The translations under genes were made by a program, and so were the position numbers. A stretch of DNA of 64,000 nucleotides from Mesotoga infera (GTDB taxonomy: Bacteria > Thermotogota > Thermotogae > Petrotogales > Kosmotogaceae). Within the stretch, counting starts at the first letter, position 1. Each line of letters opens with the position of its first letter. Below are positions 1 to 7,708 of this stretch, one piece after another. The stretch is taken from NCBI RefSeq assembly GCF_900157305.1, contig NZ_LS974202.1, forward strand, positions 1 to 64,000. The letters are read 5' to 3'. The notes beneath the pieces are model-generated. The model saw nothing but the letters and a program-made list of their open reading frames with translations. It was not told the DNA's origin and did not search any database.

Positions 1-2
1 AC

Positions 3-164
<162 letters not shown>

Positions 165-190
165 TCGCATATTCTTAACTGTCACATCTA

Positions 191-217
191 GGGGCGGACT
201 TTTTGTCTGCCCCTTTC
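191..217 (+). terminator. Rho-independent terminator after ferredoxin gene
   Basis: GGGGCGGAC / GTCTGCCCC form a 9-bp stem (one G-U pair) with a five-T loop, followed by TTTCT. It lies 27 bases after the ferredoxin stop and separates that gene from dnaA. Confidence 0.8.
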
Positions 218-360
218 TATAGTGGCACACAAAATTTGTCTATTTTTTCTAGGGTTCGATTCTGGTATAGTAGTAATTACTTCAGCGAGATCATTTGGGG
301 TTCTTTTTTCGATTGTGCGGTTTGCTTCGGGGTTACAGTAACTGATCCGTGGAGGTAGTT

Positions 361-1704
361 GTGTCTAGCCAAATTATAAACGTCCTCAAAAAGAAGGTTG
401 CCAAAAAGACCTGGGACAACTGGTTCTCCACTTTTGAATTGAAATCTGTAGAGGATGACAGGGTTGTCTTTTCCGTCGCGAATCTCTTTATAAAAGACTG
501 GCTTCAAACCAAGTACGGTGGAGTCATAAACAGGTCCATTCACGAAGCCACCGGGAAGGAGCTACCTTTCGAGATAGTCTTCAAGGACGGAGAGCTTTCG
601 AAAGAAGAGACTGCGGTACATCAACAGGCCGGCTCTCTTCTGAAGAGAAAACCACTGATGATTTCCAATCTCAATCCCGAATACACTTTCGAAAACTTCG
701 TGGTCGGCGAAGAAAACAGGGCGCTATACGAAGTGGCGCGTGACGTCGCACGCAATCCCGGGAAGTACAATCCCTTCTTTGTGTACGGAGGCGTAGGACT
801 CGGAAAGACCCACCTTCTACAGGCCATCGCACAGGAGACGATGACGAATTTCCCCGACAAGAAGGTTCTCTATATCACCAGTGAGCAGTTCATGAACGAT
901 ATGATCCAGTCGATAAAAGAGAACAACATCCAGAAGTTCAGGGATCATTATCGGAAGAGGTCGGACGTTCTTCTCATAGACGACATCCAGTTTCTAATTG
1001 GAAAAAAGGGCGTCCAGACCGAATTTTTCCATTCCTTCAACGAGCTTCACGACGCCGGTAAACAACTCATAATATGTTCCGATAGAAATCCCGAGGAGCT
1101 GGACAACTTTCACAGCAGGCTTATATCCAGGTTTCAGATGGGTATGTTGATGACCATACAGCAGCCGGAGGCCGAAACAAGGTTCCATATCGCAAAAAAG
1201 CTTGCACAGCGTGAATCGGTGAGCCTTCCCGACGATGTCGCGATGATACTGGCAAGCAACATCGACGGGAACCTCAGAAGACTGAGAGGAGCCATAATCA
1301 AGCTAATAGTTCACAGCAGCGTTTACAACGCCAGAATCGATATATCATTGGCCAGCAGGATCTTACAATCCTTTGCAAGTTCGCCGGGCATTCCTTCCAG
1401 CCAGAAACCGATCGACCAGATCTACGATGCGATCGAACGCATAATGAAGATATCCAGAGAGGATATAAAGGGAAATAGCCGGAACAAAGAGATAGTTCTC
1501 GCCAGGCAGCTCGTGATGTACATACTCAAACAGCATTTTGGCAAGCAGGTCGTGGAGATAGCCCGCGAGACCGGAAAACAACATCCTACCGTCATACACT
1601 CGATCAAGAAGATAGACAAAAGCGTTATGATGGGTAAGGGCAGCACCAAGATACTGTACGACGATCTGATAGGTCTGCTTTCATCCAGGTCGGCAGCCGT
1701 TTGA
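361..1704 (+). CDS. dnaA: Chromosomal replication initiator DnaA
   Basis: DnaA is the AAA+ ATPase that binds oriC and opens the duplex. Taking the GTG at 361 gives 447 residues, the usual family length. This start is preferred over the GTG at 349 because GGAGGT at 351-356 sits 4-5 bases before it. Domain I is at about 1-75. A short linker leads to the AAA+ core with Walker A GGVGLGKT (143-150), Walker B LLIDD (about 205) and sensor-type RRLRGAI. The C-terminal helix-turn-helix carries a HPTVIHSIKKI motif (about 407-417), the DnaA-box-binding signature. The whole protein matches the Thermotoga type. No cluster of DnaA boxes is visible on either flank, so the origin may lie elsewhere. Confidence 0.97.
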   Translation: MSSQIINVLKKKVAKKTWDNWFSTFELKSVEDDRVVFSVANLFIKDWLQTKYGGVINRSIHEATGKELPFEIVFKDGELSKEETAVHQQAGSLLKRKPLMISNLNPEYTFENFVVGEENRALYEVARDVARNPGKYNPFFVYGGVGLGKTHLLQAIAQETMTNFPDKKVLYITSEQFMNDMIQSIKENNIQKFRDHYRKRSDVLLIDDIQFLIGKKGVQTEFFHSFNELHDAGKQLIICSDRNPEELDNFHSRLISRFQMGMLMTIQQPEAETRFHIAKKLAQRESVSLPDDVAMILASNIDGNLRRLRGAIIKLIVHSSVYNARIDISLASRILQSFASSPGIPSSQKPIDQIYDAIERIMKISREDIKGNSRNKEIVLARQLVMYILKQHFGKQVVEIARETGKQHPTVIHSIKKIDKSVMMGKGSTKILYDDLIGLLSSRSAAV

Positions 1705-1750
1705 TAGAGCTTCGCCCAAGTTTTCCCCATCTCCGGCAAAAGGCGCTAGA

Positions 1751-2713
1751 TCACTTTCTGTAAATGATCCTGACCACATCTTCGATCGAGGGATCGGTTA
1801 TCCTGAAGTCTTCTATCTCCATCACCTGCATAAATTCGCGCGCCACGTTCGCCGGCCTGAAGGCGCCCGAAAGCTCCACGTCTATAATTCCAATCTTAGG
1901 GTCGTACCTGGCCGCGTATCTCTCGATGAATTCAGCACCTCTCCCGTCCAGCGAAAAGGCGCCTTCCCTCAACTGGATTCTCAAAACCCTTGGAAGCTTC
2001 ACCATGACTTTCAGTCCCTCGAGAGTACCCTTATAGACCAGACTGCCGTGGTTGATGATCAGGATCTCCTGGCAGAGCGCCTCGATGTCTTTCAGATCGT
2101 GTGTCGTCAGGAAGATGGTCTTGCCTCTCGAATGAAGCTCCCTGAGGAACTGGAGGACTCTGTGCTTTGAAACGATGTCCAGTCCTATCGTCGGCTCGTC
2201 CAGGAATAGGAGTTCGGGATCGTGAACTAGAGCGGCCGCCAGTTCGGCCCTCATCCTCTGGCCTAGGCTTAGCTGTCTGACAGGCCTGTCCATTATCTCC
2301 TCAAGCTCAAGGTGGTCTGAAAGATAATTGATCTGTTCTTTGAACCGCGACTCGGGAACTCCGTAGATCGCCTTGAGAAGCGTGTAGGTGTCTCTTACGG
2401 GGAGGTCCCACCAGAGCTGCGTTTTCTGGCCGAAGACGACTCCTATCTTTTTGACGTAACGCTTCCTCTCTCGGTAAGGAACCATACCGTCTACGATGGC
2501 CGAGCCACCGTCGGGGGTCATGATTCCCGTCAGTATTTTGATGGTCGTAGATTTACCGGCGCCGTTGGGGCCTATATAGCCAAGAAACTCTCCGCGGTTC
2601 ACGGTGAAGGAGATGTTCTGCAGCGCTCTTATTATGCGCTTCTCTCTCAGCAGACCCTTTCTCTGATAAACTGTGTAATTCTTTTGAAGATTCTCGACGT
2701 TGACTATTTTCAT
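1751..2713 (-). CDS. ABC-2 type exporter ATP-binding protein
   Basis: ATPase of a three-gene exporter, 320 residues from the ATG at 2713, which has the RBS AAAGGAGT five bases upstream; longer in-frame starts lack one. Walker A GPNGAGKST is at about 48-56, signature LSLGQ at 148-152, Walker B with LFLDEPT at about 170 and the H-loop in TTHDLKD. The C-terminal about 80 residues form the extra domain seen in the NatA-like/COG4586 exporters. It probably energises the two membrane subunits just upstream; the substrate is unknown. It converges with dnaA. Confidence 0.88.
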   Translation of the reverse strand: MKIVNVENLQKNYTVYQRKGLLREKRIIRALQNISFTVNRGEFLGYIGPNGAGKSTTIKILTGIMTPDGGSAIVDGMVPYRERKRYVKKIGVVFGQKTQLWWDLPVRDTYTLLKAIYGVPESRFKEQINYLSDHLELEEIMDRPVRQLSLGQRMRAELAAALVHDPELLFLDEPTIGLDIVSKHRVLQFLRELHSRGKTIFLTTHDLKDIEALCQEILIINHGSLVYKGTLEGLKVMVKLPRVLRIQLREGAFSLDGRGAEFIERYAARYDPKIGIIDVELSGAFRPANVAREFMQVMEIEDFRITDPSIEDVVRIIYRK

Positions 2714-2730
2714 AAGACTCCTTTCGGTTA

Positions 2731-3507
2731 TCACGTTCCCGTGCTTGCGTAGTGTTTTAGACCGAGCTTCCATATCAAGACCGTCACTGGCAGCAGGGCG
2801 GTCACCCCTAAAACCGGTGAGATTAGGGCTATGATACTAGTTATCCTTCCGGTAAGATATCCCACAGGAAAGTAGGCCACGGTCGCCAGAGGCACGATGA
2901 AGGTCAGGACATTCTTCAGGACCGGCCCGTAGATGTGTGCCGGGTACATAGCCGCCGTTCTCGTCGAATAGAATGCCAGAACTATTATGTCGGAGTTCCT
3001 GACTGTCCAGAAAGCTATGGCGGCCAGAATTATATTTATCTCGAATGTCATGACAGTCGAAAAGAAGACCAGAACAATATAAGCGAGCCACATATCTCCA
3101 AAATCGATGCGACTGGCCGTAAAACCGAAAATGGCAACGGCCAGGGCCTCTATCACGACTCCAAGCCGTCTGAAGTCTATCCTCTCTAGTAACAGCTGTT
3201 TCACCGTGTTCATGGGCCTGATGAGGAGAAGGTCGAATCTTCCGGTCACCATGAGCTCTTCGAACCTGTGGAGTCCCTCGCCGAAAAGCCTGAAGATTCC
3301 CCATCCCATCTCGACGATCGAATATATAACCGCGATCTCTCCGAGACTCCAACCGCCGATCTCCTTGAAGCTCAACATCAAGAAGGCCATCAGCAAAAAG
3401 TCGCTGAAAAGGTTGGCCCCGTTTATCAACGTATCAAGCCAAAAATTCAGCCTGTACTCGTACTGCGCCTTGAGACTGGCCATGAAAAGTGCGATTACGC
3501 TCCTCAT
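2731..3507 (-). CDS. ABC-2 type exporter permease subunit (second)
   Basis: Membrane protein of 258 residues with about six hydrophobic segments and a short cytoplasmic start (MRSVIALFMASLKAQYEYR). It resembles the COG3694-type permeases that pair with COG4586 ATPases. The motif FDLLLIRPMNT in the first cytoplasmic loop is characteristic of this ABC-2 group. The ATG overlaps or abuts the stop of the preceding permease (TGA-G-ATG) and the ATPase follows, so the three are translationally coupled. The substrate cannot be read from the sequence. Confidence 0.85.
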   Translation of the reverse strand: MRSVIALFMASLKAQYEYRLNFWLDTLINGANLFSDFLLMAFLMLSFKEIGGWSLGEIAVIYSIVEMGWGIFRLFGEGLHRFEELMVTGRFDLLLIRPMNTVKQLLLERIDFRRLGVVIEALAVAIFGFTASRIDFGDMWLAYIVLVFFSTVMTFEINIILAAIAFWTVRNSDIIVLAFYSTRTAAMYPAHIYGPVLKNVLTFIVPLATVAYFPVGYLTGRITSIIALISPVLGVTALLPVTVLIWKLGLKHYASTGT

Positions 3508-3508
3508 C

Positions 3509-4273
3509 TCAGCCCCCCTGAACCTGGATCGATCTCGTGAGTTTTTCCGTCATGTACAGCGCCAGAAGAAAAAGCACGACTATCCAGAAGCACTGCAAAA
3601 CCAGGGCCCTGACCAGGCTCACCGTGCCCAGATAAACGCTCGAAGGGTAGTAGTTGGCACAGGCGAACGGCAGGAGCGGCATCAGGAAACGGAGAAATCC
3701 CGGGTAGTATTCGGCCGGAAGAAAGGCGCCTCCCAGCAGGTTCATGGTCATGTATAGAAGTCCCTGTGCCGCGGTTGGGCTGAGAAATTTGATCGACCAC
3801 AGTCCAACGAAATAGTTGAAGAGGAACGATATCAAAAAACCGTTGAAGAGAGTCAGCATAAAGGGAAGCAAACTCCCTATCTCCGGAGGAGATACGCCGA
3901 GCAGAAGATAGCCCAGAAGGAATATCGGAGTCGCCCTGAAAATCAAACTGTATAGACCGTGACCGGCTACTTCGAAGAAACTGCAAAAAAGCAATCCATA
4001 AGGTCTCAGAAGATCGAAAACGATAGTCCCTTCTCTTATCTTCTGCGGAAGATAGGCTCCGCGCGAAAGAAACATCGTGACCCAGAGAATCGATTGATTC
4101 ACCATGATATAGGTCACCATCGACGGCGTTTCCGGAGAATCCCCCAACGCTGCCTTCCATATACTCACGTAGATGTAGCCAAAGATGAAACTGCCGAGGT
4201 TATTAACCAGATGGTTCAAAAGATATGCCCGGCTCCTGTTGAAAGAAGTCATGGCGATGGCCAGACCAGACAA
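3509..4273 (-). CDS. ABC-2 type exporter permease subunit (first)
   Basis: First gene of the exporter operon, a multi-spanning membrane protein (about 254 residues) of the COG4587 kind, with FDLLRPYGLL matching the RPMNT-like loop of its partner. The start is uncertain. A GTG at 4282 and a TTG at 4279 lie on top of the GGAGG, while the TTG at 4273 is 7 bases after it, so 4273 is chosen. It should form a heterodimeric transmembrane pathway with the next gene. Confidence 0.8.
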   Translation of the reverse strand: MSGLAIAMTSFNRSRAYLLNHLVNNLGSFIFGYIYVSIWKAALGDSPETPSMVTYIMVNQSILWVTMFLSRGAYLPQKIREGTIVFDLLRPYGLLFCSFFEVAGHGLYSLIFRATPIFLLGYLLLGVSPPEIGSLLPFMLTLFNGFLISFLFNYFVGLWSIKFLSPTAAQGLLYMTMNLLGGAFLPAEYYPGFLRFLMPLLPFACANYYPSSVYLGTVSLVRALVLQCFWIVVLFLLALYMTEKLTRSIQVQGG

Positions 4274-4342
4274 ACGCAACACCTCCTTCGGGGCTGATTT
4301 ACCGGGTTGGAGATTAGAGACTGGATCGACTGAAAAAAGGCA

Positions 4343-4370
4343 TAAAAAAACTGCAGGAGGGTATTCCTGC
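4343..4370 (-). terminator. Terminator ahead of exporter operon (minus strand)
   Basis: On the minus strand GCAGGA-ATACCC-TCCTGC is followed by AG and seven T. It lies between the nucleotidyltransferase gene and the exporter and would end transcription from the former. The 4371-4542 stretch has no convincing gene. Confidence 0.6.
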
Positions 4371-4542
4371 GATAAATAGGAGTAAATAGAATATTACTAC
4401 ACTACCGGAGAGATTGCAACAGTCATTCCACTTCCGACGACCGGTCAGCTTTCTTTTCTTCTCGTTTCTAAGCAAGAACCCGGACACGAAGTGCCGAAAC
4501 GGAAAAACCCATGCGCAAAGCACCAGAACTATGATTTTCGAG

Positions 4543-5619
4543 TTATTTCCGGTAGTCGTCCTCGAACTCCTCGATCGTTGCATACCGTTTTACATCGATG
4601 CCGTTTTTATCGTACAGCAATTTATACTTTTCCATCGCTTCGTCAAATGCCTTCGCCGATGCTGACAGATCATCGATGTCAAAGTGTTTCATCAGATCCA
4701 CGGAAACGCCTTCGTACTCTTCGCCCATTTGATCGTAGAAAAACTGGCAGCTGGCTGCCGTCATAAGCGATAGATACTTGCTACCGATTTTCTCGGCCAG
4801 CCCCATCTTGTTCTTCCAGTTGGAATAAATTTCCTCGTAAGATCCCTCAAGAGCTTGCCGGTCGAGTTTTTTCTTACTCTGTACTTTGTTTTTGATCGAT
4901 TCAATTTCATCCTTGATACATTGAATCAGCGATGTTGCCTGCTTCTTGATAGATCGCAGCGAGTCAGCTTCAACGAGTAGATGGTAGTAGATTAGAAAAC
5001 CGGATGGTAATCTCTGCATCTTTTCGATCTCTTCGGGCCTCCGTTTTACCCCGAGCCTCACATACGATTTATTCATGAGATATACGATCATTTCGCAGTA
5101 GTAGATCAGTCTGGCCGACGCATACTTGGCTCTTTCAGGCTTTTCACTCATCATTACGTCTGCGTATGATTTTTTAGCCTCCTCGAAGTGTATTTTAATG
5201 TTCTGCAGATCGGACTCGTTCAAAGAGGACGATAGACGTTTGCAGGCAGCGTCGTGAAGCTCCATGAATCTTTGAAGATACCTGTCGTCTGGACAGTAAA
5301 TGATCTTGAGATCCACCAACCTAGAGATATACGGGTTCGAGTATAGGGCCATTTCTTCAAGTTGCTTCCATGTCGTGCAATAGATATCGTGTGCGACATC
5401 GCCCAGAATGAAGCATGAACTGATCTTGTAGCCGTCGGGATCGTTTATCAATATGAACAGATCGAGATCGGACTTTTCATAAATATCGTCCGAGACAAAT
5501 GAGCCGTAGATACCTATCAGTGCGACCGAACTGGGACAAACGCGCCCTGATTTCTCGATTACGGCCTTGATGATCCTCTCGTTACGAACCAAAAGGTCCT
5601 CTTTGATCTTTTTATCCAT
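4543..5619 (-). CDS. Nucleotidyltransferase-fold protein with helical C-terminus
   Basis: 358 residues from the ATG at 5619, which has GGAGG six bases upstream. The N-terminal about 110 residues show the polymerase-beta nucleotidyltransferase signature: IGIYGSFVSDDIYEKSDLDLFILI, i.e. G-S followed by D-x-D metal ligands. The rest is largely helical and charged, with a region around residues 150-200 that could be a HEPN-like helical bundle. It may transfer a nucleotide to a protein, RNA or small molecule; the target is unknown. It is not the two-gene MNT/HEPN pair because both parts are on one chain. The gene stands alone, followed by a terminator and preceded by degraded DNA. Confidence 0.7.
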   Translation of the reverse strand: MDKKIKEDLLVRNERIIKAVIEKSGRVCPSSVALIGIYGSFVSDDIYEKSDLDLFILINDPDGYKISSCFILGDVAHDIYCTTWKQLEEMALYSNPYISRLVDLKIIYCPDDRYLQRFMELHDAACKRLSSSLNESDLQNIKIHFEEAKKSYADVMMSEKPERAKYASARLIYYCEMIVYLMNKSYVRLGVKRRPEEIEKMQRLPSGFLIYYHLLVEADSLRSIKKQATSLIQCIKDEIESIKNKVQSKKKLDRQALEGSYEEIYSNWKNKMGLAEKIGSKYLSLMTAASCQFFYDQMGEEYEGVSVDLMKHFDIDDLSASAKAFDEAMEKYKLLYDKNGIDVKRYATIEEFEDDYRK

Positions 5620-5908
5620 GAGCAGCCTCCATTTCATAGATTGATGGGAAAGACCGTCCATTACTTGACGGCTAATACGCGCCTCCGGTGGATCGGCGAG
5701 TTCGACACAGAGTAATTCTATCAAAATCACCCACAGGAGGAGTGCGAGATGCTAAAACATATAACATCCGGATGTTTATATCGTTGAGTTTCTGGCTTTG
5801 CGAGAAGTAAATCCATTAGCCAATAGCGAAGATCTAGCGGACGGGGAATCTGGTTATTCTTACCCGGTCGGTACAATCTATCTTTTTTACTGTACAGTCT
5901 GGCTGGGA

Positions 5909-6106
5909 CTACATCTGTACGCGTTCGAATGGAAGAGTTTCGCCGCAGCGTGTATAAGTCATAAATATCTCGCGAAGATCCGGAACAGAATCTTCGAATG
6001 CAGGTATGTCGAGGGCGTTGCAAACCTTATCGACTGTCGCAATGTGGGAATAACCAGGTTTTTTTGCTGAGAGATATTGAGAAAGCCAACCGGAAGGGAG
6101 TTTACA
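5909..6106 (-). pseudogene. Protein fragment of unknown family (remnant)
   Basis: A 65-codon frame on the minus strand reads like true protein, for example GWLSQYLSAKKPGYSHIATV and ALDIPAFEDSVPDLREIF. It has no start codon, is preceded by a TGA and ends at TAG. Composition and codon use look like a genuine but truncated gene. The family was not recognised. Confidence 0.35.
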
Positions 6107-6111
6107 TCAAT

Positions 6112-6470
6112 ATGCTCGACTCATTCAAGCATGATTTCTACGTGAAGTTAGAATTCAGCTTGGTTGCACGAGCTTCGAATACACTTTCGACTATTCTCTC
6201 CTGTCCGGTGATATGGAAGAGGACAACCTCAAGCTTGTTTCCGGGAGGCTTCTTGAGAAAGGTGAGATGAGAGAATTGATTTTGCAAACCCGCAAAACTC
6301 TCTGAGAGACCTTTCGCTATAGCGAAGCTATCGAGATCGACGCTTGTAGTCAGGAGATATTTGACAGGAAGGATCTCTTCAGTACCGCGGCTATTGACAA
6401 CAGAGGACTGTCCCGCGGAATGATGCTATATGGAAAAAAAGATGATGATCGAGAGTTTCGCCTTCATCGA
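6112..6470 (+). pseudogene. Frameshifted gene remnant of unknown family
   Basis: After a short frame (MLDSFKHDFYVKLEFSL) the coding-like signal moves to another frame, with LLSGDMEEDNLKLVSGRLL and then, past a TGA at 6303, EIFDRKDLFSTAAIDNRGLS. This pattern of protein-like text crossing a frameshift and a stop suggests a decayed gene. No family was recognised. Confidence 0.35.
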
Positions 6471-6578
6471 TCTTGCCAGCTTCTAAGCACTGAAGAGATT
6501 TCTGCTGGATCACTGAGATCAGATCGCAACTTTTGAAATGCGAAAGATACCGCCAGATTCTCCGGTGGAACTCTTTTT

Positions 6579-6861
6579 CTCAACTTATGCACTTTGACTT
6601 AACCAAAAGAAGGAAATAGGACAGGATCATTGAAAAAGGCATGAAATCATCGTATATTCGTGGTGATCAAACCATACGAAAGGATGATTTCATGCCCACA
6701 ACGAATATATCACAGATTATCTCGGATGTCATCGATTCAGTTCGCTTCCTACGTATAGAGCAGAGAAGGTTTGTTGAAGGGTGTTCCTGTGCCCTCTTCC
6801 TGTCCGCTCATAAGAACACCAGCAGACTGGCCCCCTTCTGTTCTTCTTCTCAGTCATCCAT
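6579..6861 (+). mobile_element. Truncated left end of the IS4-family element
   Basis: These 283 bases are nearly identical to the first 283 bases of the intact IS at 27561. They include the terminal repeat CTCAACTTATGCA, the 14-bp hairpin arms around the transposase start and the first about 57 codons of the transposase (ATG at 6692). Identity stops sharply after CAGTCATCCAT; the rest of the element is missing, so it is a dead fragment left by deletion. Confidence 0.9.
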
Positions 6862-7039
6862 ATCGGTAGATAAACTACATCCCACTATGGTACTCGCTCA
6901 GAAGAGCCGTCCTTCGGAATAGCGGTTTTTCGTAGCGGAGCTAATAGCTTTGTTCTTCATTTGCAAGAGCAAAAAGCCGTCCTTGGAAGAGTGAAAGAGC
7001 AGTTCCTCGTTCTTGGTTCAAGACAGAGGAAAGAGCGGA

Positions 7040-7062
7040 GATGCCGGATCGATGTCCGGCAT
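7040..7062. repeat. REP-like palindrome (GATGCCGGA...TCCGGCATG)
   Basis: ATGCCGGA and TCCGGCAT form an 8-bp stem around TCGATG. The same palindrome with a different loop is at 19728-19751, in both cases followed by ACGG and AAGG. It behaves like a dispersed REP-type intergenic repeat. Confidence 0.65.
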
Positions 7063-7159
7063 GACGGGAAGGGAAGAAAGACCGCGAAAATGGGGACTGA
7101 CGGGCTCCAGACGTCTGTCCCCGTTTTTCGTGAAGACCGGGATCCTGACTAGGAACATG

Positions 7160-7190
7160 CCAGGATGACCTGAAGGGGCTGTCATCCTGG
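7160..7190. repeat. Inverted repeat CCAGGATGAC / GTCATCCTGG
   Basis: Perfect 10-bp arms separated by 11 bases within the repeat cluster. GTCATCC also appears at 7266, suggesting pieces of one repeat family. Confidence 0.6.
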
Positions 7191-7224
7191 ACCCCGATCC
7201 GGGACCACTCCTTAGAAAACCATG

Positions 7225-7244
7225 ATTCTGAGTCAAGCTCAGAA
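7225..7244. repeat. Palindrome ATTCTGAG-TCAA-GCTCAGAAT
   Basis: An imperfect palindrome with arms of 7-8 bases, followed by GACGGGAAGG as after the repeat at 7040. It is a further member of the REP-like cluster. Confidence 0.55.
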
Positions 7245-7290
7245 TGACGGGAAGGGAGTAAGACTGTCATCCCGTGGAACCCGCCCTGAT

Positions 7291-7355
7291 GAGCCTGCCC
7301 TGAAATGATCTTATTCAGGGATCAAATTCAGGATTCCTATACGGGACCCCGCTCT
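7291..7355. repeat. Dispersed repeat, copy A
   Basis: GAGCCTGCCCTGAAATGATC and the following TTCAGGG, AAATTCAGGA, TATACGGGA and CCCCGCT segments match 19777-19840 with only scattered changes. It contains CCTGAA...TTCAGG inverted arms, so the RNA or DNA could fold. Confidence 0.7.
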
Positions 7356-7632
7356 TTATATACGGGATCTCGCTCTTACCGACGATTTTCGCACTGTTGC
7401 TCTTTACCACTCATTACCCATCACACACCACTCACAACCGCTCTTATCATCCCACTATGGTTTTCACTCAACGAGATCGTTTTTTTGAGGATACTTGCGG
7501 GAGAGGATCAAACATCAGATCGGATGAATGAAATGGCCTGTTTTGGGCTGTCCGTCAGGAGCTGGACAATTGCGAATTAAGAAGGTCAGAATAAAGATAG
7601 TAGCGATAGACCTTCCGTCAAAGGCTCAGAAA

Positions 7633-7664
7633 GATACTCTCGGAAGTTGCTCTCCGAGAGTATC
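7633..7664 (-). terminator. Strong hairpin downstream of the large lipoprotein gene
   Basis: GATACTCTCGGA and TCCGAGAGTATC are perfect 12-bp arms with an 8-base loop. On the minus strand the stem is followed by TTTCT, and it sits 45 bases beyond the lipoprotein stop, so it probably ends that transcript although the T run is short. Confidence 0.55.
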
Positions 7665-7708
7665 GTGTGATCGAGCTGTCTTTTCGGAACTTATGTTATA
7701 TTGATAGT

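Larger units (their letters stand above)
5620..6578. other. Degraded intergenic region with coding remnants
   Basis: Nearly 1 kb without an intact gene. It contains a 65-codon open stretch on the minus strand and a broken coding-like stretch on the plus strand (listed separately). Reading frames are broken by stops, as expected of decayed genes. Confidence 0.6.
6862..7708. other. Intergenic region rich in palindromic repeats, no gene
   Basis: About 850 bases without a credible gene. It holds at least three GC-rich palindromes near 7040, 7160-7190 and 7225, and a longer repeat (7291-7355) that recurs near 19777. Open frames here are short and not protein-like. Confidence 0.65.

Noticed and set aside
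165-348. Replication origin beside dnaA
   Set aside because: No clustered DnaA boxes or AT-rich repeats are visible; only a terminator and a weak TATAGT.
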